64,000 nt of DNA from positions 30,882,934 through 30,946,933 of the forward strand of contig NC_063151.1 of NCBI RefSeq assembly GCF_020921035.1, given 5' to 3'. Shown in pieces: positions 47,401 to 59,850 of the stretch (position 1 is the first letter of the stretch; each line of letters begins with the position of its first letter). Made by a program: the position numbers and the translations under genes. The notes under the pieces were generated by a model. It was given only the letters and a program-made list of their open reading frames with translations, did not search any database and was not told where the DNA came from. The stretch comes from Rhodamnia argentea (taxonomy: Eukaryota; Streptophyta; Magnoliopsida; Myrtales; Myrtaceae).

Positions 47401-50400
47401 GTTCAGGCACCTAGCATGACACATACCATTCCTTCGACTGGATTTACTTGTCCTCTTGTAAAGGTAGTTTCAAAGATCCACTAGAGCACAAAACAAGAGC
47501 ATAAACAATCAAAACAAAATTCAAATTTCCATCTGCATAAGGATAAAACAAAGAAATATTCACAAAAACCACAAAGGAAGAGCCATTCACCTCAGCACAG
47601 AAGGCATGGACCCATTTACCATCTATGCATTTCCTAAAAGCACCGGTGTTGCCTCCACATAAAGCACATTCGGCAGCAGAAGTAAATTTCTCCCAGAAAT
47701 TGACAGCTGGTGCTCCAGAACTTCGTAACTCTTCACATAATTCACAGTACCATGGTCCAGTGGATTCTCTGACACTCCGGTAGCAATCCATGTGCACAGA
47801 AACCTGTTACCAGAGAAGCTTGTCAAATCCAGGGCGGCTAACTAAGATTACTTGGAAGGAAAAACTCAAGGTGGAAACCTTGCAACTTGAACAGACTAAA
47901 ATAGGATTCATCAGTGTCTCAGGCCGACTACAGATATCACATGATTTGGGATGATCTTTGGAAAAATCCGATGCTGACTGCATAGACCCAGAATGCCGTT
48001 CCAATGAATCCTTATGGACACCTGCTTTAGGAATTGTCTCCCTTGCTCGTGGCATAAGTTGCGAATAATAACCAGCCCTTCCACTAGTAGTATTGTGCTT
48101 CACCAAATTCTGCAGAGACAAGAAATCAAAATGAAGACCACAACCACAATAACCATCATTCCCCTCCATCAACCATTAAAGTAATTTCCAAGACAATGCC
48201 AATAACCTCCTGATTCGTTGATCCATCAAGCAAATCTTTCCTGAGTGAAGAAATCCTAGATGAAGCTGCTGCTGCAGCAGTAGCAGCAGCAAGAACAGCC
48301 TGGGCTTCCTTGTGCTTCCGCTCCTTCCTACCCAGCTTCTTTGCCACTCGGAGCTCACAAAGATATTTGTTGACAAGCACGGCATCCCATACTTGACCAT
48401 GACCTGAATCAATCTCCTGTGGCAGATCCTTTCTAATCTTATTAATCAAATTATCTGCGTGTGCATTCCAGAAAGGAAACAATTAGTGAAGGTCACGGTT
48501 CCATAACCGATAAAGATATATCATATGTAAGGGAAAAAAAGTACATACTTAAACCATGTAATGAATCAGATAAAGGAGAAGAAAAACAAACCACTAAATT
48601 GTTTTCGAGCGATTGCATTGCCAAGCAATCTACGTTGAAAATAGAGTATCTCTCCTTCCACTTCATCATTTGGGGACATCTCTAGCACTCTTGATCGCCC
48701 AGTATTGACCAAACTTTCTGAATCTTCTCCATCTGATTTACATTTTATTGTGTTGCAAAGAATCTGCCCATTTTGGTGATCGCAGCAAACACTGGCACCA
48801 CAAGAGGAACCAACACGAGAGGTTTCTCCTCCTTTTAAACCTGCAAAGTCAAATATCTGTAAGACCTTAAAAAAAAAAAATATGCTAGCAGATAACAGAA
48901 AAGATTTTACCGTCATTCTCATGCATAAAATCCCATAGGAGTCCTCTGCTCCGCATGTACAGCAAACTCTTTTGGATAAATGGATGCATGTAGAAACTTC
49001 GAAGTGCTTCTGATTTTCTGTAGTACATTTTTGACTTAGAGACTGATTTTATGCAACCATAGTATCAAAAAATTTCAGGAAAACCAGGACAAAAGACACA
49101 GAATATTTCAAATGCACGTAAAAGGAGCTGGAGAAGAAAACTTTAACCTACCCATAAGGAAGAAAGATGGCAAAAGAAAGAAAAGAACGAAGACGGCAAA
49201 GAGGATCTCAATATTCTCAGACCGATGGTATTTTCACACGTTTTATACGGTAATTGAGGGAGGAGACAAGAACCAGACTCTCTATACAAATATCAGAAAA
49301 ACCTCTTTTGTAGACACATCGTGCCAATTACTTATATGTCACATAGAACACTTGCACTGTCATAGTTATGAACAGTTTAATTTGTTCTGACACTTCTTCC
49401 AGCAACAGAATGAACTCAATATTAAGGTTGACTCTGGAAATAGGAAAAAACCAAAAGAAATATATGCCAGCCTTGATATGCACAATGACTATTACACAAA
49501 TTAAACATTTCACTTGAAGCTAAGAGTTTCTTTGGGGACTCACTTCATTCTTTAAGGTTCACGATTGCCGGGTTAACATAATCTTTACTACAATGCAGAA
49601 AATTAAATTTCCCGGAAGACAATTTAGCGGAACTTACACAGGATTAGAAAGTCCAGGATTCTCATGATGAGGACAAACAGCATTTTCAGTGTTTGGAATT
49701 GCTAAGGTACTGGGGTCATCTGCGGCCTCTTCCAATTGACTGCACTGAGAAAAGCTGCTATTTGGAGGTTCTGCTGGGATACCTGCCCACATTCGCAGCT
49801 AGTGACCAAAAAATTGACATCGGGGGTAAATAGAAACGAGCAATATCCAGCCACTTTCTGGATGTAGGTCAACCCTCAAGAGAAACCTCACACTGCTGCT
49901 TACAGTCCTATTAATTATGTCAATCGTGCCCAGCAGAAACCAGCCAACGTGCACAATAATTAACTATTCAACAATTAGCAGACCATTTGATGCTCCTTTC
50001 TGGATCTGTATAAAAACCATTTCTGACATGCAAAGTATACAAGCATTTTTTACACTAGTTTCTGTTATTATTCCTAAACAGTTCTACTTATAAACAACTG
50101 CCATACTAGCTGCAAAATGATGTCAATTTTTTGGTCCATTTTTAGAATCTGAAAAAATTGCAATTTCTATAGACAAATAAAGCCCAAAAGATGTTAAATT
50201 TTTTCAAATTTTGGAGTGTAAGAACATTGCATTAATTACTAAAATAATTATTGACTGAATTTAGCCTCCACTGAGAAAGATTTCTAGATCCATCCCTGCT
50301 AACAATTAACAAAATGGAACACTAATTTGCTACTCAACTAATGATACCATTACACTTCTGTCATGGCATGTGCGATAACTTACAATGCTTATTAAATGCC

Positions 50401-53400
50401 ACATTACCGACTATACGAGGCAGTGTCTTTAATAGTGGTTGTACATTCCAACATAAACACATCCCTTTACTCTTTCTTTCAACTCCTATCACTATCCTAA
50501 AGCATAAAACATTCCAAGGATCATGTACCAAAGGAGAACCTTCTGACAAGCTAATGACATTTGATCACATGGAACGATCTCTTCACTTAATTGTCTATAC
50601 TATGCACTTTCGACCAGGGACCAGGTCAGGGCGAAACTCACAGGAGTTAGGCACCAGCTGATAAACTGATACACGTAAGGCACGTCCTCTAAAGAATTTT
50701 AGGTCAAATAGACACATCATTCAAGCATAACAGAGCTATGAGAAGTAACCTTGGTGTCCAAGGAGAATAAACTGAGACAAGAAACATACCTAACAGTGAA
50801 GGGGAATCCCTAGCTGAAGTATTCTGAGAGCTATCAAGCTCAGTCTCGAGCTGCACAAAGAACGGCTTCGATTATTGTTTGATAACATGACCAGACAAAT
50901 CCAAAAGCAGAAGCAATACAAAAAAAAAAAAAATGGCCATCAAGTTCATCAACCTTCTTAAAAATGAATCTGCAGAATAATAAGGAATAGATCAGAAGCA
51001 GCAGAAACTTCCAATTTCGTACCAATTCAGATTCAAATACATTGAAAGACTCCATGCATAGCCTTACATAATCCTAGAACTAATAAATGTAGCAGTGCAT
51101 TAGCATCTTGATGCCAACGACACAGAAGAAATAAGATGAGTGGAAAAAGCGGAAAATGGAATAAAATCTCTAGCAATGATGACAACTCATAGACCATTCA
51201 GATTCTTCACTTCCTCATCAGAAAGGAATGTATTAAGAGAAGCCACAGAGAAACTTGTTGATGGAACAAGATGTTTCACTGCATCTTCCGAGAAGCTATA
51301 AATGCCTCTAATATTCTCTGTTCTACAGTGACCATGAAATAAATGCACGGCAGATAATTAAAAAACATGAGCAAGAAAATAAAATGTAAACTAGAAAGAT
51401 TCAAAAGTGAGCTCAGACCAATTCCAGTTTAGACGCCAAGAGGCCATTGATTGTCCTAAGATGAATAACGTCACAGTTGAAAATCAACCCAGACATAGTG
51501 GGTCACTACAGGTAACGAGATGAACTCATACAAAGTAAAATGACAGCTCAACATGAATTAAGGAATCCCATTTTTTTTTTCTAAGAAGAATCCCACTTTG
51601 AAAAGGCAAAAGATGTTCAAAATTGATGACAGCTTTAAATTTGAGAATTGCAAAATAAATTGATATATATATACATATATGAAGATCCAGCACTCATAAG
51701 CATTCTCTATTTCGTCTAAATGATCATCGCAACAGATATATGGATCAGCCGCCATATATAGCTTCACACTATGTAGAATGACCTGGTGTATATCGCTCAA
51801 TAAATGAGAAGAAATGGAAAGATCTCAAACTTACTTAAGGGGTTAGCTGAACTCTCTTCTCAGAATAGCTAACTAGGCCCAATATAAATCACATAGTTAA
51901 AGAAACAAAAGATAACATCTTAACTCCCCGATATTAATCGACCCAAAAAAAAATACTCCCCGATATTCTAATGAATACCATGAGAAGCAACAGGATAACA
52001 AATATGGTTCCCTCTTTTTTCCTTCTAGCAGGAAGACAACACAAAACTTTGAGAGAGTACAAATGAAAGAATCAGCTAGTTCTTGGTAACAAAGTTAATT
52101 TGTTTATAAAGCAAAGATAGAGATAGCAATTCAAAAGTGCAGGATAAAGAAATCTCAGTTTAGATGGCCAAAATTACACTTCTTTTAACATCTAGTCTTC
52201 TTTGGATACTCTAAACCCCTTATTGCTCAATAATATAGCTTCAATTACTTAAAAAGATCTTAAAAGACCAAATACATCCATGCATGTGTTTGTCTATTGG
52301 CGAAGAGTTTTTTTTTTTTTTTTGGTCTTTTGGGGGGGAGGGGAGGATAGATAGAGAGCAGTTTTGCCGGGCTTCTATTACTTCATAAATTCCTGCGATT
52401 AACTTCCTTTAAATGAGATTGCTCAAACATTGCTGTAATAAATAATATCCAAAAGCAAAACAAAGTTACAATCTCTCAACGCCATTGTTTTACAATCACA
52501 TCTGCATGTTACTAGCTTTTGGTTTCTCTCCTATGAAACCAATCAGTACATTATTACAAATCTTACTATCTTCAGCCAGAAAAACACCACAGCTTTTCAC
52601 ATCAGAATTCAGCAGCCACAGCAGAAGCCCCAATTATGCTAAGCCAGACAGAAAGTAAATACAAAGTACCATTGTTTGCATAGCCATTCTTCATATAAAC
52701 AATAAGTAAGAAAATTGTCAGTTACTCCACTGTCCCCAAAGGAGAGAGATTCTAGGCATGCCAAAGGCATTTAAACAACCATCTGAAAACCAACTTTACC
52801 TTTTCTCTGACATCAAGAATAGATAATTCGGTTGATCTCTCTACTTCTCCGGCAACTTGATCTAGTCTGTCCATCACCATCCCATTGTCATTAAAACTAT
52901 TTTTGGATGAGCAAATTATATTGTTATCCTTTAATATCCTTATGTTGCTTTTGGTTCTTCTCCGCGGGGGTACTGATTTAACAGCAACAGGATCAGAAAT
53001 ATCAGAATCTGATAGTGCAACTGAATCGGAAACATCAGTTCCTCCAACTTCAGCCTTAGCTGGAAAATTCGAGTTTTTTACTTTCAGATCCTTCTGCGAG
53101 GTACCCATACATGCATGATTTTTAAGCCATTTAACTAGCTTCCACTTCAAATCAGGCACGTATTTATCATCCTGCAAATAAGACATCAGGAATACGTTGT
53201 AAAGGAAAATATGAGCAGCAGAGCAGAAAAAACAGCTTCCACCTATTGCTATTAAGAAACTAATAGAGCAAACGTAAAGTTTGGGACTCATTTGGGAATT
53301 ACAGCAAGTTTTGAGTAAAATGAATCGGGTGAAATGCCAATCTCTGATGCCACGTCTTTCACATTCACTTTTCCTCGATCAATCAACTGCAAATTGGCAA

Positions 53401-56400
53401 ATACAAGGACAATCTCAATCTCCACTATCATTCATAAGAGGAGCATTTATAGTGCAGAGCAACATAACAATTCAAGCAACCTTTTTCAAAATAAGCACGA
53501 AGTTCAAGGAATCAGATGCATTGGTGTCTTCATAGTTGCTCAAATGTATCTTCTCCAATTGTCCAAGCTCCTCTGAATCAGTACCTTCCAACTTAGTATT
53601 AATGTTTGATCTATCATTAAAAAGCACCACCTCTTGCAAATCAGTACTATCTGATTTGTGGGAATTATCACCCCCACTTTTGCAGCCAACTTTTGAACTA
53701 TTGGTTTCTTTCGTAGGAAATACCCCAGACACAGGATTCACAATATGTGGATTTGCATCAGCTGAACCAGGACAACCTTCTGGCTGACCCAAGACAGCAC
53801 TGGCCTGGACATTTGAATGCCTTGAGCAAAAAGCACGTAGCTCAACCTGTAGAATGACACTAGGAAGTAGGCCACATCAGCTAGAAAACCTCTTAACATC
53901 AAAGAGCGAAGAAAGCTGCAAAGCACAGTTACAACAGCACCAATGAGAATAACTAGAAAGCAGCATCAGCTACAACAAAAGCTTACATTGTCATCTCCAA
54001 ATTTTCCCCAGATCTCCATTCTATAGCTGGCTTCCCTGGCACAAATGGGGTGGAAAGAAATTCTGCAGGTTCCTGAGTTAACATCATGCGACGCAAAAAA
54101 GTAACAAATAAGATACTTGTAACATGATGACAATGTACGTAGTAAAAAAAAATATCAGAATGTTGAACAGCATCAACATCAACATCACCTTTATCCCAAA
54201 CTAGTTGGGGTCGGTGGTCGATGAACCCAAGAATAAATAAAATAAAAGCAAGACCGATTGAGGGAAAAGAAATAATTATATAAAAATAAAATAAATATAT
54301 AAATAACTAAAGCCAATGATATCATAAGTAAAATCTTCTAGCATCACAATCTTACAAATTCAGTTACACATCCAACATGTAGGCCAAAACAAACACCAAA
54401 GTAATCTCAGATATGCAGCGTGCACCTAATAAGGCCAAAAAATTCTGAAAAAGAAAATTCATTTCAAATAATATCATCCTAGAAGGAAAGAGCAACCCAA
54501 CAAACTAACAATAGCTCATTACATATAGTCAGCATCAAATGGTGTAAGCAAGACCGTAATTCTCAATGCGCGTAAATTAGAAAAAAACATCCTTCAGCAC
54601 GAATCTTGCTGAGTACTGAATCCACAACCAGTCTAGATGAAATGTCGGATGACCTCATGGTTAACCACGATAAAGGGAGCAAACATGAACATAGGCGAGG
54701 ATGCTAAGAAATACGAACTGATCAAGAGAGAACAACAACTTTTAACAACAAAGAAACCAGTATGGCTTCTAACCATTACTTTTTACATGCATGGATGGAA
54801 AACGAAGTGCTGGCATAAGTACCATTATGTTTGGAAGAGTCATTTGAGAAGAAAATTAGAGATTTGCAATTAACCCAAAAGAAAGAGATAGGAACAAAGA
54901 GGTGGACAAATTTATCTTTTCCTTTCGCTGGATATTTGGAACCAAAAAAGAAGAAGATAAGCAAATATCTTTGTTTTTCCAAACCCACACACTGCGGAGG
55001 AATTTAAAACCTTTGTGAATATTGTAAACAGGAACCAACAATCCATAATCCCTCCTCTCCTTCCTTCTAGAATGGCTAAACAAGTTAGTTTCAATTGTCT
55101 TTTTTTTTAAATCAACCATTTTATCCTCCAATCCCTCCAACTTAACATAAAGCAAAGAACCCGAGGAGCATAAAATCAATCCAAAATCTCTCTTCGTTAC
55201 GATATATTAATCAAAAATCAAAAGTAAATTTCAAATTAAACTACACGATAATTGACTTCGCAAGGAAGTCAAACCTCTAGTTTATCTATCTAAAGCTACA
55301 TGAAGCCACAACTCCTTAAATGAAGAAGAAGGGGTGGATTTGTGCTCTTCTATCTCATTGCCTAACTACATTTAACAGCAGAAAGGACAGTAACAAGAGG
55401 GCTACCAAAGTAAGGATGCATCCCAAATTGCAGCCATGTGCAGGACCATGGACATTCAAGATAACCGAATACTCCTCAGATGATCCTTTTTTCTCCAGGC
55501 CAAGCATCATATATTCAAATTTCCAAATTAACCATATTATCTTTTTTCCAACTGCACAAGGTGGAACAAAGAACTACCGCCACTTTGACAACATATGGTC
55601 GATTTTATCAACTTTCCAAATTAGAGAAGGTTCCTCCTTGCTTTTGTCAAAAGTTGACAGCCGAGGCATGCCTATCCAATTAAAATTGACTACTTGCTAT
55701 ACAGTAAGAAATTTTCAAACCCAAAAAATTTCAGCAGCTATATAAGATAAAATCCAGAGAAGATCCCTGTCTATAAAAAAATTCCACGGAAAGCAGCTAC
55801 TGCAAGACAACTACCAAAGCTTTCGCTTTGAAATTTGACTCAAAATGCAACTCCAAGATTATCAAATATAGACAGCTGGCATAAGATTGGGCATATGATA
55901 CTGGGCAGATTATAGCTGCTGAAATTTTTTGGGTTTGAAAATATCTTACTGTATAGCAAGTAGTCAATTTTAATTGGATAGCCATGCCCCGGCTGTCAAC
56001 TTTTGACAAAAGCAAGGAGGAACCTTCTCTAATTTCTTGTTGCTTCTAGCCTCTCATCACATCAAAGGTTCATCTTAGACATCAGAACTTATAATTGCTA
56101 ATTGGTGGCATTTCCTGCTATCTTTGTAAAAGGAGTGGGGAATCTGTCGATTTCATGCTTACGGTGATATAGCTTCTAGCATGTGGAATGACTACCTACT
56201 AGTCGCTTTGTCTTGGACTTGTCCACAGAGTATCAAAAATTTGCTATATATCCAGAATTGGTACAGATAGAGGCATATCAAAATGATGAGTACTATAAAA
56301 AGCTCTACCTCCCTGGCAACTTTTCGTGTAAAAGAAGATGACTTCTTATACGTCGTGCAAAAGAAAAAGACTTCTTACAGGTAGGAAATGCCAGTTCACT

Positions 56401-58009
56401 TAAGTGCCTGCTGGATGTCGATTCCATGTTAAAACATGTTTTCGGCATAACCACGGAAAGGCTTAATATCACATTCACAAACAAAGAGCATGAAGTCAAT
56501 TCTTCCCAAAGCATGGGGCAATAAATAAGGTTGATAAGAACTTGAACAACGAACATAAGACATGAGAAGTACCACAGTGTCATATTAACTGATCTAAGAT
56601 ACATAAATTCTCAAACTCCAGTCTGAAAAAATGTGATAATTACCATATGTGCATTCAAAACCACCTATTCGAGACAGATTCAACATACAAGAAGTAAAAC
56701 ATCCACAAAACAATTCCCAGGTTCGCCGCTGACAGAGAAGAGCAGAATGACACTAAATAGCGAAGCAACGAAACATACCATGACTGCATGGAACACAAGC
56801 GCCGCATTTTATCTTGCACACATTGCACACTAATTTCCTTCGTGTTTCCTTGATCCCTTCCAAATTCATAATCGGTTCCATCTTTGTCAGATCCTCTACA
56901 TAAACCTCAGGCATCCACTGAGAACAAAACAAGTGGGCAAACTCAGAGGGTGCATTGTTTCCCTCCTTTCTCTGGACTGGTTTTAAAGCGCCTCCTTGCT
57001 TCGGACACAGGACACAAGCATTCCCCGAATCACATCCCCCGTCTTTTTTCTGCTTGCACCATGAGCAAACCCAAGAGCCATCTACATCCCCTTGCACTCC
57101 ATAACACTTTGCATGAATTGCAACTTTACAAGAGCTGCAGAAGATTAATGGATTTGACTCCAAACCCGCCTCAGTCTTACAACAAAAGCTACATACAGAA
57201 GAGTTTCCTTCACAAGGATGACCAATGAGAAGCTTTTGCAAGCCTGCATCACTACCTAACAGCTTCCGTTTCTTTGAAGGCCGCTCTGATGTTAAATAAA
57301 TCTTGTTCCTACAACCCAAAAGCCATTCTAAACTACCCGACAAGTCCGGTGCAGGACACACCGCTTCTTGTCTGGGAGTACCACCAGCTCCCACACTATC
57401 AATTTCCATATCCTGTTCGCCCCTCACCTGCTTCTCCTCTTCAAGAACAACCCCACTGCCACTACAATCATCGACATCCTGACAACTAACAGCATTATCC
57501 TCCACATTATCGCCTTCCAAGACTGGAATCAACATGCGCTCCCTAGAAGCTATTGAACTAACACAACACGCATCGTATAAAGCGTCGATATCCGGTAAAG
57601 CCAAGTCCCTAAAGAAATCCTCTGTCTCAAGCCAAACGTTGCTCCCTCGCGACCGCTCCACCTGCCTAGAAGACTTCTTCTCTGAGCCCGAATGGGACTT
57701 CTTGTGCTTCTTCCTGCTATCGGAATTCTTCAACAGGCTGGCCAATCCACGCGGCAGCCCGGGCACGCTATCCGTGGCCGAGCCGTCCTCGGCCACGTCG
57801 AAAGGGGAGCGCTGGGACAGAGCTTTACGTGCCTGAGAGAAGAAATCCACGACCTCCTGAGGCAAAGGAGATTCCCCAGCCATCTCCGCCGGAGGCCTCG
57901 CCGGAACCCTAGAAACAGGGCAAGGCCTCTCCTCGGCGCCACAACCCCCGTCCGCGCCCCTACACATCATCTCTCTCTCCTCCCGAAGCTGGCATGGGAC
58001 TCCGGTCAT
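44415..58009 (-). CDS. PHD-finger protein with two PHD/extended-PHD cassettes
   Basis: Nineteen coding exons on the minus strand: 58009-56779, 54072-53987, 53846-53481, 53386-53303, 53171-52800, 50850-50790, 49782-49638, 49017-48911, 48840-48592, 48454-48207, 48109-47879, 47803-47591, 47480-47427, 47292-47227, 47146-47006, 46893-46840, 45873-45814, 45057-44671, 44579-44415. The frame stays open for 1439 aa. Seen: an N-terminal LPQEVVDFFSQARKAL motif. PHD1 lies at about 273-319, then extended PHD1 at about 332-450 ending RAFCSRHS. A middle region with VNVKDVASEIGISPDSFYSKLA looks helix-turn-helix-like. PHD2 lies at about 1040-1083 and extended PHD2 at about 1106-1211 ending RAYCGKHS. A coiled basic segment follows (ELERLRLLCERIIKREKVK). 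PHD-knuckle-PHD modules read histone H3 tails in BRPF, JADE and AF10 proteins. Arabidopsis At1g77800 is the likely orthologue. The start at MTGVPCQ is a choice; an upstream in-frame Met lies at 58099. Confidence 0.93.
45951..46558. mobile_element. hAT-like MITE with perfect 8-bp target duplication
   Basis: The element spans 45959-46550 (592 bp) inside the PHD-gene intron between exons ending at 45873 and 46840. ATCATATG occurs at both flanks (45951-45958 and 46551-46558). The termini are TAGACCTGGCAAA and, in reverse complement, TAGACGTCGTAAAA. The inside has repeated 'gacccat/atgggt' themes and a 'gaccctcgcc...ggcgagggc' palindrome followed by an A-rich tract. It has no transposase. Related, more eroded copies lie near 19325-19850 and 61230-61793. 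Confidence 0.85.
55618..56035. repeat. Nearly perfect 125-bp inverted repeat in PHD-gene intron 1
   Basis: The left arm 55618-55742 and the right arm 55911-56035 are reverse complements with only three mismatches that I can count (near 55664, 55671 and 55710). They are separated by 168 bases. A transcript through this intron could fold into a 125-bp hairpin. No protein family is recognised in the arms. The outer flanks do not continue the symmetry. Confidence 0.93.
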
Positions 58010-58296
58010 CGACGACGACAGCCGCGACCCCCGGCTCCGAGGCCCTCCATTCCGGCGCGGGACAAACCCTAAAAACACCCCTCCCCAACACCCCACCACC
58101 TTCCGAAATTAGGACAGCAATCGACCTGGCGAAACACGAATTGAAACCCTAAACCCCAAAAATGCGAGTACGGAGAGCTCAGTCGTCACCTGGAAAAGCA
58201 GAGAGAGTGTGTGGGAGAGAAGGGATAAGTCTGAGTGCTGGGAAGCCTAGGGTTTTCAGTTATTTCTGGTTGGTCTTTTTGCTAATCGGATCGAGC

Positions 58297-58469
58297 GAGA
58301 GAGAGAGAGAGAGAGAGAGAAATGATTTTTCTTTTCTTTTCTTTTCTGTGTTTCTCGCGGTTGGATTTCGCTTTCAGAGAGAGAGAGAGAGAGAGAGATT
58401 CGCGTTTTGCGCAGGCAGAAGGGCGGTTCGTTGAGCCTTTGAGACAGAGAGAGAGAGAGAGGGAGAGAG
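58297..58469 (-). repeat. Three GA/CT microsatellites upstream of the PHD gene
   Basis: GA tracts occur at 58297-58321, 58376-58398 and 58445-58469. On the transcript strand they read as CT. They lie 290-460 bases upstream of the chosen ATG at 58009, in the likely promoter or leader, similar to the CT leader of the gene at 42395. Confidence 0.85.
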
Positions 58470-58499
58470 TTCTTTCGTTCCTTGCAATGTAGAAATGTC

Positions 58500-59850
58500 A
58501 TTCAATGCATTGGATTGCTTTGACTCGTATGGTAGTGAAACGCCAATTATTTATTTATCTTCCTGTGAATTCTCCCGGCGTCGAGATTTATTTCCTTTTG
58601 TTTACTATGCCACCTCAGCACCGACCCATCGAACGGACTAAATTGGTACAAGCGTAAAAAAAATCGAAAACTCAATTGGTAAGGAGAAAAAAAATTGGAC
58701 TGAATTAACACGATTGCAATAGATTTATGACTTTTTTGATAAATATCCAAATGTGTAGCACTACAGCGCAAGAGATATTACCGTGTTCAATATGAATTAC
58801 TTCTTTTGAGATAAATTGCAGTTTTCAAACTTACCATAAGATTGGTCACGAGTCTCAAGGCGAATTACTCCTTTTAAGGGCAACTTGCTTCAATTACTTC
58901 TTACGAGGGTAAATTTGCTCTGCCTTTAGATATGTTACTGCTTTCGAGCTAAATTACTCCTCTTCAAAAGCAAATTAAACTACTTCCTAAGTTCATATGA
59001 AGTTCTGACGAAAAGAAAAGTTCCTACGGAGTAAATGTATTCATCTCGAGAGATGTTACTCCCCTCCCACGATGCTCTAATTAACCGATCTTGCCGTGAT
59101 CCAAACCGCACATGCAGTTATTATTTTCCTTTCTTCATGTAATAGATTGTCCATATAGCCCGTTATACAAAAACATTGTTTCATATTTCGTAACTTCGGG
59201 ATGCTGTCGCTAGTGGCCAATCTTGCATTCTTTCTCAAATGTTCATGGTCGGCATATCATCGTGGTATGTAACTGTCGATCATTTTAACGGTAAATTTCA
59301 TTTACACCATGTAACATTCCAAACAATGGGGAGGGAAAAATTAAGAACGAAAATTGTCTAAAATCTTGTCTTAATCCATGAAAATCGGACATTCTAAACG
59401 AACAAAAAAGGAGGATTTTTTAATTAGGGGATAAGGATGAGAGCATTTTCGGAAATCGATGATGGTTTAATCCCCCAAAATAAAAAACCAACTTTCTTTC
59501 TATGGGAGGGTCCTTTTTTTTAATAAAAGAGGTAACATTCTCGCATAGAATTACACTTTCAGCCTTCTAATTCATATTATTTTAATGGAAAGGAAGGGTA
59601 ATTTGGTAATTGCGGTGATTAAATGAGTGGAGGGTCTTTTCTACTAATTTGCCGGAGAAAAAGAATATTCTCCATTTCTATTTGTGTTGAGAAAAGGCTG
59701 CACGGAAGAAAGAAAAAGAAAATTCCTCGGTGGGTCTCCATCGCTCCTTTTTCCCGCTTCCAAAGGGAGAAGCATAAAATAAATTCCGCTTTCCTTTTCT
59801 TTTTTCCTTTTTCCATTTCTTCCTCCTCCCCCTCGTGAACGAATAAAGGG
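58500..59850. other. Gene-free AT-rich DNA
   Basis: No exon is seen. Between about 58790 and 58990 a loose 'aattactcctttt' string recurs several times in diverged form, suggesting an old short-period repeat. Confidence 0.35.

Noticed and set aside
55480..56015. Two open frames with nearly the same peptide on opposite strands
   Set aside because: They are explained by the 125-bp inverted repeat; the shared peptide is a by-product of the palindrome, not a duplicated gene.
58009..58099. Upstream in-frame Met for the PHD protein (adds 30 residues)
   Set aside because: The extra residues are Gly/Arg/Ser-rich with no sign of conservation; MTGVPCQ resembles the start I recall for orthologues. It remains an alternative.
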